Assembly: GCA_002708265.1 (NCBI GenBank)
Contig: PANA01000005.1
Coordinates: 364,216 to 428,215, forward strand
Direction of reading: 5' to 3'
Origin: Legionellales bacterium
GTDB taxonomy: Bacteria; Pseudomonadota; Gammaproteobacteria; Berkiellales; Berkiellaceae
Length of the DNA: 64,000 bases
Part shown: piece by piece, positions 36,547 through 43,828 of the stretch
How the letters are laid out: the number at the start of each line of letters is the position of its first letter
How positions within the stretch are numbered: position 1 is the stretch's first letter
Notes under the pieces: model-generated
Told to the model about the DNA's origin: nothing
Database searches by the model: none
The model's input: only the letters and a program-made list of their open reading frames with translations
Made by a program: the position numbers and the translations under genes

Positions 36547-37626
36547 ATGTTTGCAAAGCGGTCATGGCATATCGATATTCCGTTATTGATGAGCTTATTA
36601 ATTGTAATTGGGTATGGGATGTTGGTTTTGTACAGTGCATCTGGGCAGAGTCACCCATTTATGTTGAAACAGGTCGTCCGAACAGTCATGGGTTTCGGGG
36701 TGTTGATCCTTTGTGCTCAGATTCCGCCACGCGTGTATTATCGTTTGGCCCCGTGGCTATATTGGGCTGGCATTATCATGTTGCTGCTGGTGTTAGCTTT
36801 TTCAATGGCTCACAAGGGCGCCCATCGCTGGTTAGATTTAAAGGTTGTGCGTTTTCAGCCGGCTGAGTTAATGAAAATAGCCGTGCCTTTGATGTTGGCG
36901 CGCTATTTAAACGATCGAACACTCCCCCCTACTTTCCAGACGTTGTGTCTTTGTTTGGGCATGATTATGTTACCTGGGCTATTGATTGCGAAACAGCCTG
37001 ATTTAGGGACGAGTTTGTTAATTACGTCATCTGGTTTATTTGTCCTATTTTTTGCTGGGATTGGCTGGCGGTGGATAGTTGGAGCTCTGGTCACTGTTTT
37101 AACGATGATCCCTGTGGCATGGCATTTTTTAATGCATGGTTACCAAAAAAGACGCGTTATCACTTTTCTAAACCCAGAGCACGATCCATTAGGAAGTGGC
37201 TATCATATTATTCAATCCAAAATCGCTATTGGCTCTGGGGGTTTATGGGGACAAGGATTTTTGGCCGGCAGCCAATCTCAACTGCGCTTTCTACCAGAGC
37301 GTCATACAGATTTTATTTTTGCTGTTTTGGGCGAGGAGTTTGGTCTTATCGGGGCCGTAATTTTATTGCTCATGTATTGTTTAGTATTACTCCGAGGTGG
37401 CTGGATTTGTTATCAGGCTGACCAGACGTTTACCCGATTGTTAGGTGCCTCAATGATGTCCACATTTTTTGTATATATATTTGTAAACATAGGGATGGTA
37501 TGTGGGGTGTTACCGATTGTTGGTTTGCCATTGCCGTTAATGAGTTATGGTGGCACGGCCCTGGTGACGTTGATGGCAGGATTCGGTATCCTGATGTCCA
37601 TACACACTCATAAACGTCGATTGTAG
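36547..37626 (+). CDS. rodA: Rod-shape peptidoglycan glycosyltransferase RodA
   Basis: A 359-residue SEDS-family polymerase with about ten membrane helices that works with PBP2 in cell elongation. Family signatures include KGAHRWLDLKVVRFQPAELM near residues 89-108, KQPDLGTSLL and, near the C-terminus, GLPLPLMSYGGTALV. An AGGAG ribosome binding site precedes the ATG. The 169-base region between it and the divergent 1324-residue orphan must hold promoters for both, though I see no clear consensus. Confidence 0.95.
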   Translation: MFAKRSWHIDIPLLMSLLIVIGYGMLVLYSASGQSHPFMLKQVVRTVMGFGVLILCAQIPPRVYYRLAPWLYWAGIIMLLLVLAFSMAHKGAHRWLDLKVVRFQPAELMKIAVPLMLARYLNDRTLPPTFQTLCLCLGMIMLPGLLIAKQPDLGTSLLITSSGLFVLFFAGIGWRWIVGALVTVLTMIPVAWHFLMHGYQKRRVITFLNPEHDPLGSGYHIIQSKIAIGSGGLWGQGFLAGSQSQLRFLPERHTDFIFAVLGEEFGLIGAVILLLMYCLVLLRGGWICYQADQTFTRLLGASMMSTFFVYIFVNIGMVCGVLPIVGLPLPLMSYGGTALVTLMAGFGILMSIHTHKRRL

Positions 37627-37637
37627 AGGGATAGGAT

Positions 37638-38630
37638 ATGTTCAAGGAATTAGTTAGAACAGCAGTGTTATGGGGTTTGTTGTCATCATCGGTGATAGCG
37701 GGTCCAGCGGTAGGGTTATTAGAGGATCCTCAAGTACAAACATTTATAGATGAGATGGTAGACCGGCATCAATTTGACCGGGTTGTTTTACAATCGATTT
37801 TCGAGCAGGCGCATGTACAAGATGGTATTTTAAAGGCGATTGCCAGTCCTTATGAGGCCAAGCCATGGTATCAATATCGACCTTTATTTGTAACGGACAA
37901 GCATGTTCAGCGCGGGGTTGAGTTTTGGAAGGCGCATAAAGAGTCATTAGACGCAGCGGAGCATTATTATGGTATACCGCCTGAGATGATTGTTGCCATT
38001 TTAGGTATTGAGACACGTTATGGTAGCAACACAGGCAATCACAAAGTTTTAGATGCTTTATCCACATTAGCATTTAAGTACCCACCTCGTTCTAAGTTCT
38101 TCCGCCAAGAGTTGGAGCAATTTCTACTATTAGTGAAAGAAGAAGATTTAGATTTATTTGATTTGAAGGGTTCTTATGCGGGGGCAATTGGAGCGCCGCA
38201 GTTTATACCAAGCAGTTACCGGCATTATGCGGTAGATTTTAGTGGAACGGGTCATCGTGATTTATTCCATGACATGGATGATGTCATTGGTTCAGTGGCC
38301 AATTATTTTGCTAAGCATGGTTGGGAGAAAAACAAGCCTGTTGCCGTACCGGTTCATGCCATGCAGCCATTGGAAGGGTTAGCGGCGCCTCGTAACAATC
38401 CCAAGCCTAACTACAAGGCTGGAGAATTAATACCACAGGGCATTGATGTTCCAAAGTCTATTCGCAAAGAGCAGGTAGCCTTGATTGAGTTAGAAGGTGA
38501 GAATGGTCCTGAGTATTGGTTAGGTGCGAAGAATTTCTACGTGATCACTCGTTACAATCACTCTAGCTTATATGGCATGGCGGCTTTCCAATTGAGTCAA
38601 GAAATCAAGAAGCAATTCGATAAATCCTGA
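37638..38630 (+). CDS. mltB: Lytic murein transglycosylase B
   Basis: A 330-residue periplasmic enzyme that cleaves peptidoglycan to 1,6-anhydro-MurNAc ends. The catalytic Glu is in YGIPPEMIVAILGIETRYG, and AGAIGAPQFIPSSYRHYAVD is the MltB signature. An N-terminal signal peptide is present but there is no lipobox Cys, so unlike E. coli MltB the protein looks soluble. It lies 11 bases after rodA and shares its stop base with the rlpA start. Confidence 0.93.
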   Translation: MFKELVRTAVLWGLLSSSVIAGPAVGLLEDPQVQTFIDEMVDRHQFDRVVLQSIFEQAHVQDGILKAIASPYEAKPWYQYRPLFVTDKHVQRGVEFWKAHKESLDAAEHYYGIPPEMIVAILGIETRYGSNTGNHKVLDALSTLAFKYPPRSKFFRQELEQFLLLVKEEDLDLFDLKGSYAGAIGAPQFIPSSYRHYAVDFSGTGHRDLFHDMDDVIGSVANYFAKHGWEKNKPVAVPVHAMQPLEGLAAPRNNPKPNYKAGELIPQGIDVPKSIRKEQVALIELEGENGPEYWLGAKNFYVITRYNHSSLYGMAAFQLSQEIKKQFDKS

Positions 38631-39394
38631 TGAAACGTTGGCTATTGCTGACCACTTTGGTTATTTTTGCCAGTGCGTGTGGGCCGATTCAAGATCGGCC
38701 CCCTCGCTTTACACGCAATGTGCATCGAATCCCTGATGCTGTTCCCAAAAAAGAATCGTTGAGTCGAATTGGCAATCGTTCTTATACGGTATTTGGCCAA
38801 CGCTATCACCCTATGCCTTCTGCCAAGGGGTACAAAGAAGTTGGAATTGCTTCTTGGTATGGTATGAAGTTTCATGGACGCGAAACATCGAGCGGCGATT
38901 TATATGATGTATATGGCATGACTGCGGCTCATAAAACCTTACCTTTACCGACGTATGTAAAGGTCACCAATTGTTCGAATCAACGCTCAGTGATTGTGAA
39001 GGTAAACGATCGAGGGCCTTTTCACGGCGACCGAATTATTGATTTATCTTACGCTGCAGCGCAAAAGTTATATATTGATGGCACGGCTAAGGTATTGGTA
39101 GAAGCCATCGATCCTAACGATCCATCTTTTCAAGTTAGACGGCCGAAAACAAAACCCCCTTCTATATTGCCGTCTCTGACAAAATATTATGTCCAGCTGG
39201 GTGTATTTTCATCTCGAGGAAATGCAGAAAAATTAATTGAGCGCCTTGAGCCTCACACCTCAGCTGAAATCAAAATGCGCCGAAATCAATATCGTGTTTT
39301 AGCGGGGCCTTTTTCTACGCGACGACAAGCGCATGATGTCGGTGAAAAACTCAGGTCAGTTGGCTTCGAAAACACACACATTGTTCCGAGTTAA
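38630..39394 (+). CDS. rlpA: Septal-ring/peptidoglycan lipoprotein RlpA
   Basis: A 254-residue lipoprotein with lipobox Cys at 17 (FASAC), a double-psi beta-barrel domain at about 65-150 (GIASWYGMKFHGRETSSGD; VKVNDRGPFHGDRIIDLS) and a C-terminal SPOR domain at about 180-253 that binds denuded glycan. RlpA acts as a lytic transglycosylase in some species. The ATG shares one base with the mltB TGA stop, so they are co-translated. Confidence 0.93.
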   Translation: MKRWLLLTTLVIFASACGPIQDRPPRFTRNVHRIPDAVPKKESLSRIGNRSYTVFGQRYHPMPSAKGYKEVGIASWYGMKFHGRETSSGDLYDVYGMTAAHKTLPLPTYVKVTNCSNQRSVIVKVNDRGPFHGDRIIDLSYAAAQKLYIDGTAKVLVEAIDPNDPSFQVRRPKTKPPSILPSLTKYYVQLGVFSSRGNAEKLIERLEPHTSAEIKMRRNQYRVLAGPFSTRRQAHDVGEKLRSVGFENTHIVPS

Positions 39395-39456
39395 TGGTAA
39401 ACTGCTAGAATTAATGCTATTAACCCCAACTGCGATATTAAAAAGGGAATTTAGGA

Positions 39457-40626
39457 ATGAAACAGAGCATCTGTGCACGATATCTCTCTGTGGTATTTTT
39501 TATGTTAGTTGCCACAGTCGCTCAGGCCAATGGTTTAGGCATCATTGTCCCTAACTCACCGCCTGTCAACGCGACCGCGCATATTTTGATGGACTATCAC
39601 TCTGGAGAAGTTTTGAGTGAGCATCTGTCTGAGGAGCGGGTTGAGCCAGCGTCTTTAACCAAGATTATGACAATGTATGTCATTGACTATGAATTAGCGA
39701 GTGGTCGTTTACATGAAGATGAGATGGTCACCATTTCAGAAAAAGCATGGCGCGCGGAAGGCGCTCGTATGTTTGTTGAGGTCAACACTCAGGTTAGCGT
39801 AGCAGATTTGATACGCGGCATTATTATCCAATCAGGAAATGATGCATCAATAGCGATGGCTGAATACATTGCTGGTTCTGAGGATGCATTTGTTGCGATG
39901 ATGAATCAGCATGCACAGCGCTTAGGCATGCAGAACACGCACTTCGAGAATGTAACGGGTATTCCTACGGAGGGTCATTACTCCACTGCGAAGGATTTAG
40001 CATTACTGTCTTCAGCGATTATTCGTGATTTCCCTGAAAACTATGCTTTGTACTCAGAGAAGTGGTTCAGTTACAACGGCATCAAACAGCCCAACCGCAA
40101 CCGTCTATTGTGGCGCAATGATCATGTTGATGGCATTAAGACCGGGCACACAGACAGCGCTGGTTATTGTTTAGTGGCTTCTGCTGCAAAAGACAATATG
40201 CGATTGATCTCGGTTGTATTGGGTGCCAATGATGACACTGGTCGAACGGATGGTTCAAACAAGTTATTAACTTATGGTTTCCGTTTCTTTGAGACGCACC
40301 GTTTATTTGCGTCATACAAACCGCTCAAACAAGCACGCGTTTGGATGGGTAACTCGGCTGAATTGGCTTTAGGAACAACTGAAGACATTTTTGTCACGAT
40401 TCCTCAGGGCCATTATGACGACTTAACAGCAACCATTCGTTTAGACAACAACATTCGGGCTCCGATTACTGAAGGGGCGCGTTATGGAACGATTGAGGTG
40501 TCTTTAGGCGATCAGTTACTAGCTACCAAGCCTTTGATATCTCTTCACAATGTTGATAAAGGTGGTGTATTTAGACGCTTTAAAGATTATGTCAGCATGA
40601 CATTTAGTAGCAGTCAGAGTTCATGA
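39457..40626 (+). CDS. dacA: D-alanyl-D-alanine carboxypeptidase (PBP5/6 type)
   Basis: A 389-residue periplasmic serine peptidase (S11) that removes the terminal D-Ala from peptidoglycan pentapeptides. It has a signal peptide ending VAQA, active-site SLTK (S66), SGN (126-128) and KTG (228-230). A C-terminal beta domain at about 285-370 precedes an amphipathic membrane-binding tail. The stop overlaps the following dat start by four bases, coupling D-Ala release with D-amino-acid turnover. Confidence 0.95.
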   Translation: MKQSICARYLSVVFFMLVATVAQANGLGIIVPNSPPVNATAHILMDYHSGEVLSEHLSEERVEPASLTKIMTMYVIDYELASGRLHEDEMVTISEKAWRAEGARMFVEVNTQVSVADLIRGIIIQSGNDASIAMAEYIAGSEDAFVAMMNQHAQRLGMQNTHFENVTGIPTEGHYSTAKDLALLSSAIIRDFPENYALYSEKWFSYNGIKQPNRNRLLWRNDHVDGIKTGHTDSAGYCLVASAAKDNMRLISVVLGANDDTGRTDGSNKLLTYGFRFFETHRLFASYKPLKQARVWMGNSAELALGTTEDIFVTIPQGHYDDLTATIRLDNNIRAPITEGARYGTIEVSLGDQLLATKPLISLHNVDKGGVFRRFKDYVSMTFSSSQSS

Positions 40627-41474
40627 CACCGGTCTATTTAAACGGTCAATTTGTAGCCCGCGATCAAGCCACCATTTCGGTATTTGATCGCGGGTTTTTA
40701 TTTGCAGATGGTATTTATGAGGTAGTGGCTTATTTTAATCGCTGCGCGCCTTTTTTAGCGGAACATTTTGCACGCTTGGAGCAATCATGCCGCGCGATAT
40801 CTTTACCCTGTCCTTTTGACTTATCGACATTTACATCAGTGGTGGAATCTCTGGCTCAAAAAGAGTCGAGCGATGATTTTCTTGTTTATTGCCAAATCAC
40901 TCGTGGGGCTCAACCCACTCGGGCGCATCCGATCCCTGAGGTGATTGAACCGACTGTATTTGTAATGACACAATCAGTGCCAGCTTTTTCGATTGAGCGG
41001 TTAAAGAGAGGGTTCCATGCGGCGAGTGTTATTGAGAACCGGTGGTCTCGATGTGATATAAAATCTGTGGCGTTATTAGCAAACGTGTTAGCCCTTCAAA
41101 GTGCTAAAATGGTGGACTCTGAGGCAGTTGAAGCTATTTACTTTGCAGATGACATTTTGCATGAGGGCGCAAGCTCGGCTGTTATGATTGTCAAAGAGGG
41201 CGTTATTCAAGCGCCACCGGATTCCCATGCTTTATTGCCCAGTATCACCCGATGCACTATGCAGAAACTGGCCCATTCATTGGACATTCCGTTTGAGGCA
41301 AAGCAAATCACCAAAAACGATGTCATCAATGCTGATGAGATATTCATTGCCAGTGCTTCTCGTATCTTATTTCCCATTACAAAGCTGGACAACCAACCTG
41401 TTTCTAATGGAGAACCGGGGCCCATTTGGTTGAAACTAATACAAGCCTTTCAAAAACATCTCGCTCAGTTATAA
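40623..41474 (+). CDS. dat: D-amino acid aminotransferase (class IV PLP enzyme)
   Basis: A 283-residue fold-type IV aminotransferase. The PLP lysine is K147 in CDIKSVALLANVLA, and YFADDILHEGASSAVMIV supplies the PLP-phosphate contacts. It would exchange amino groups between D-Ala and 2-oxo acids to make D-Glu or recycle D-Ala. Branched-chain aminotransferase or aminodeoxychorismate lyase are related alternatives, but coupling to dacA by a four-base overlap favours D-alanine metabolism. Confidence 0.87.
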   Translation: MTPVYLNGQFVARDQATISVFDRGFLFADGIYEVVAYFNRCAPFLAEHFARLEQSCRAISLPCPFDLSTFTSVVESLAQKESSDDFLVYCQITRGAQPTRAHPIPEVIEPTVFVMTQSVPAFSIERLKRGFHAASVIENRWSRCDIKSVALLANVLALQSAKMVDSEAVEAIYFADDILHEGASSAVMIVKEGVIQAPPDSHALLPSITRCTMQKLAHSLDIPFEAKQITKNDVINADEIFIASASRILFPITKLDNQPVSNGEPGPIWLKLIQAFQKHLAQL

Positions 41475-41516
41475 TGCTCGCTCGTTTTGAGAACATTATT
41501 ATGAGGAAGAGCATCT

Positions 41517-43028
41517 ATGGTGAGCGCTCCTTTAACACCAGAGCAGCGGAAACGGATGGCCGAGGCGCAAGTGTATATCCAGGGAGCGGGATCGATTGGA
41601 TTATGGTTAAGCATTCAAGCTGCGCTGCATGCCCGTGCGGCGAACAGGCCATTAAACATTGTCATTTTTGAACGGCGCCCTTCTCACACACGCGAGCACG
41701 CCTTGTGGGTTAACCCAACTTGGTTCAAAGACAAGATGCATCCGGACACGCACATTCCGGGGTTAACGGATTCAACAAAGTCTATTCAGATACGCGCGAA
41801 TGCATTGGAGCATTTGTTATTAGAAAAGGCACAGGCCTTAGGTGTAACGGTGATCCGTTCACAGAAAATCAGTGATTGGTGTGATAGTTTATTAAAAATT
41901 AACCAAGATGACTTTTGGCAGCGCTCGAAGTATGAAACAGCGATTGCGGAGGGTAAAAAAGCTTGGCTGAAAGAGATTTTTCGATTAACGCCAAATGCCG
42001 ATCGATTTATAGGTACCGACGGATCGCACAGCTTAATGCGCGAACTTTTTTTCCAAGCCGAGCCGATTCACCGTCGCATTATTCGTCGGGTAGTCCAATT
42101 AAGTTTGGAAATTGATTTATCTGAGCATCCTAAAGTTCGATTAGATTCTGCCTATCCGACAGCTGGGTTGTTTGATTTTAAAGCCATTGCTCATGTTGAT
42201 GCCCGTGAGGGTCAAACTTCTCGATTAACCGCTCGTTTTTTTGTGGATGAAACAACTTATGCGCGACTACAAAAACCAGATGGCACCCCTATTGCTTCAG
42301 CGACTAATCCGCTTATTAGCGATCACTTACTCGACCATCCTTTACTAAGCCAGAAGCTACGTTACAGTTTATCGAACTGGATACAGCAAGTTGAGAGAAA
42401 ACTAACGAAAGAGTTGGGGCATCCTTATTCAGTGAATTTGAGTAAGGCCAAGCTAAATACTATTTCATTGGAGCATACTCAGGCACCGACTTTCTGGCAG
42501 CGAATTTCTCGACGAGGCCGGCCTTTTGATATTGCCTTAGAGGGCGATGCTCAAGAGTTCACTCCCTTTTATAGCAGCTTGAATTCAAGTATGGGAACGG
42601 CGTGTGATTTAGCAAAAGCTTTATCGGTAAATGACCCCCAAAAGCGTAAGCCATTATTCGATCGTTATGTGCGCAACACGCGGCGGCATAGAACCTGGTT
42701 AGCCTGTTGGCTTTGGTTGAAGAATATTATCTTAACCTTCTTGACCTGGGTTCAATCCTTAACAGGCTGGGTATCTTTGACACTGAGGCAGTGGTCATTT
42801 CAGCATGCCTCGAACATGCATGCTAAAACGGACTTACTCCCCTCTCCCTGTGTGCGGCTAACAGCAACGAAAGCACATGAAGCGTCTTTACAGGGAGCAT
42901 TTATCCAGCAATTTCGTTTTAGGACGGCTTCTAGAATAGGATTGGGCTCAAATAGCAGCTGCCCAGACAATAGTGTGTATAATGAAGAGAGTCGAGAGTT
43001 AAGGAGAGCACGACATGCCAAACCCTAA
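41517..43028 (+). CDS. FAD-dependent monooxygenase-like protein with MICAL-type features
   Basis: A 503-residue flavoprotein of the p-hydroxybenzoate hydroxylase fold. The dinucleotide motif is IQGAGSIGLW at residues 21-30. SIQIRANALEHLLLEKAQAL at 89-108 closely follows the ISIRQLQ-type segment of eukaryotic MICAL monooxygenases, FIGTDGSHS lies at 164-172, and the second FAD motif LEGDAQEFTPF (341-351) is followed by NSSMGTACDLAKA. Residues 405-435 are strongly hydrophobic and may bind membrane; the tail is basic (LRRARHAKP). An AGGAAGAG site precedes the ATG. The FAD fold is well supported, while the MICAL relation is my motif reading. Its 3' end overlaps dps by 14 bases. Confidence 0.65.
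   Translation: MVSAPLTPEQRKRMAEAQVYIQGAGSIGLWLSIQAALHARAANRPLNIVIFERRPSHTREHALWVNPTWFKDKMHPDTHIPGLTDSTKSIQIRANALEHLLLEKAQALGVTVIRSQKISDWCDSLLKINQDDFWQRSKYETAIAEGKKAWLKEIFRLTPNADRFIGTDGSHSLMRELFFQAEPIHRRIIRRVVQLSLEIDLSEHPKVRLDSAYPTAGLFDFKAIAHVDAREGQTSRLTARFFVDETTYARLQKPDGTPIASATNPLISDHLLDHPLLSQKLRYSLSNWIQQVERKLTKELGHPYSVNLSKAKLNTISLEHTQAPTFWQRISRRGRPFDIALEGDAQEFTPFYSSLNSSMGTACDLAKALSVNDPQKRKPLFDRYVRNTRRHRTWLACWLWLKNIILTFLTWVQSLTGWVSLTLRQWSFQHASNMHAKTDLLPSPCVRLTATKAHEASLQGAFIQQFRFRTASRIGLGSNSSCPDNSVYNEESRELRRARHAKP
42978..42983 (+). promoter_or_regulatory. Candidate -10 element for dps
   Basis: A perfect TATAAT lies 32 bases upstream of the dps ATG, inside the end of the upstream gene, followed by an AAGGAG ribosome binding site. 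No good -35 hexamer is seen at normal spacing, which would fit an RpoS-type or activator-dependent promoter. This is inference. Confidence 0.4.
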
Positions 43029-43458
43029 TGATACTGTCAAAGCTTTACATGTGGCCTTAGCAGATACATATGTTTTGTACTTAAAGACCCAAAACTACCA
43101 TTGGAATGTGACGGGTATACAATTCCACAGCTTGCACTCGATGTTTGAGGAACAGTACAAAGACTTAGCGGAAGCCGTTGATGTGATTGCTGAACGCATT
43201 CGGGCTTTAGGCCACGAAGCACCCGGCAGTTTTGAGGACTACGCCCAAACAGCAACGATTAGCGGAACACCTGTTAAAGGTGGCCCAAAAGAAATGCTGA
43301 ATTCTCTAATTGAGGGGCATGAGGGATTATGCACCTCTATGAAGCGGGTTATTGAGGCATCGAAGACCACTTCAGATCCCGTGACTGAAGATTTAGCGAT
43401 TGAGCGATTAGATGCTCATGAAAAAGTCATCTGGATGCTAAAGGCGACCTTATCGTAA
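43015..43458 (+). CDS. dps: DNA-starvation protein Dps (ferritin-like)
   Basis: A 147-residue four-helix protein forming 12-subunit shells that oxidise and store iron and protect DNA under stress. Ferroxidase ligands H29, H41, D56 and E60 (NYHWNV; HSMFEEQYKDLAEAVDVIAE) keep the family spacing. An AAGGAG ribosome binding site precedes the ATG. The small membrane-protein gene that follows shares one base with its stop codon. Confidence 0.95.
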   Translation: MPNPNDTVKALHVALADTYVLYLKTQNYHWNVTGIQFHSLHSMFEEQYKDLAEAVDVIAERIRALGHEAPGSFEDYAQTATISGTPVKGGPKEMLNSLIEGHEGLCTSMKRVIEASKTTSDPVTEDLAIERLDAHEKVIWMLKATLS

Positions 43459-43751
43459 TGATAGAGCAGCAGTTGGCTTTTAAAGCCCGCCGCTACCGAT
43501 ATTGGGCCTGCCTAGGGTGGGCTCTTTACGGCGTTTTAGTGTGGGTTCCGTCTTTGAGTGACGCGATACCATACATTCAATCCATACAGTTCATTGTTTT
43601 TCTCTTTGCCTACTTACTCCTTACCTGGTCATTGATGATCTTAATGGCGGCCAAACGTCGGCCCCGCTGGTGGGGTTATTTTGGTCTTCTGGGTCCGGTG
43701 GGGCTCCTTTTATACTTTGTCCCTACTGCCCCTTCAACGAATAAGTTATAA
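43458..43751 (+). CDS. Small two-to-three-helix membrane protein
   Basis: A 97-residue protein with hydrophobic segments at about 15-33, 43-65 and 72-88 separated by basic loops (KRRPRWWGYFG). I recognise no family. The ATG overlaps the dps stop (TAATG), so it is probably translated together with dps. The sequence looks like a real coding region because its start is coupled and its membrane topology follows the positive-inside pattern. Confidence 0.65.
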   Translation: MIEQQLAFKARRYRYWACLGWALYGVLVWVPSLSDAIPYIQSIQFIVFLFAYLLLTWSLMILMAAKRRPRWWGYFGLLGPVGLLLYFVPTAPSTNKL

Positions 43752-43784
43752 ACCATACAAACGTCCTTCCTCTCACTGTTTCAG

Positions 43785-43793
43785 TGATATAAT
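43785..43793 (+). promoter_or_regulatory. Candidate extended -10 promoter of the 901-residue orphan
   Basis: The nine bases TGATATAAT form a TGn extended -10 with a perfect TATAAT, 35 bases before the ATG at 43829. No -35 match lies 17 bases upstream, as is tolerated by extended -10 promoters. It would give the orphan its own promoter. Confidence 0.5.
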
Positions 43794-43828
43794 TGCGCTC
43801 CAATTGATGAGTTTTTTGGTGGTTAAAT

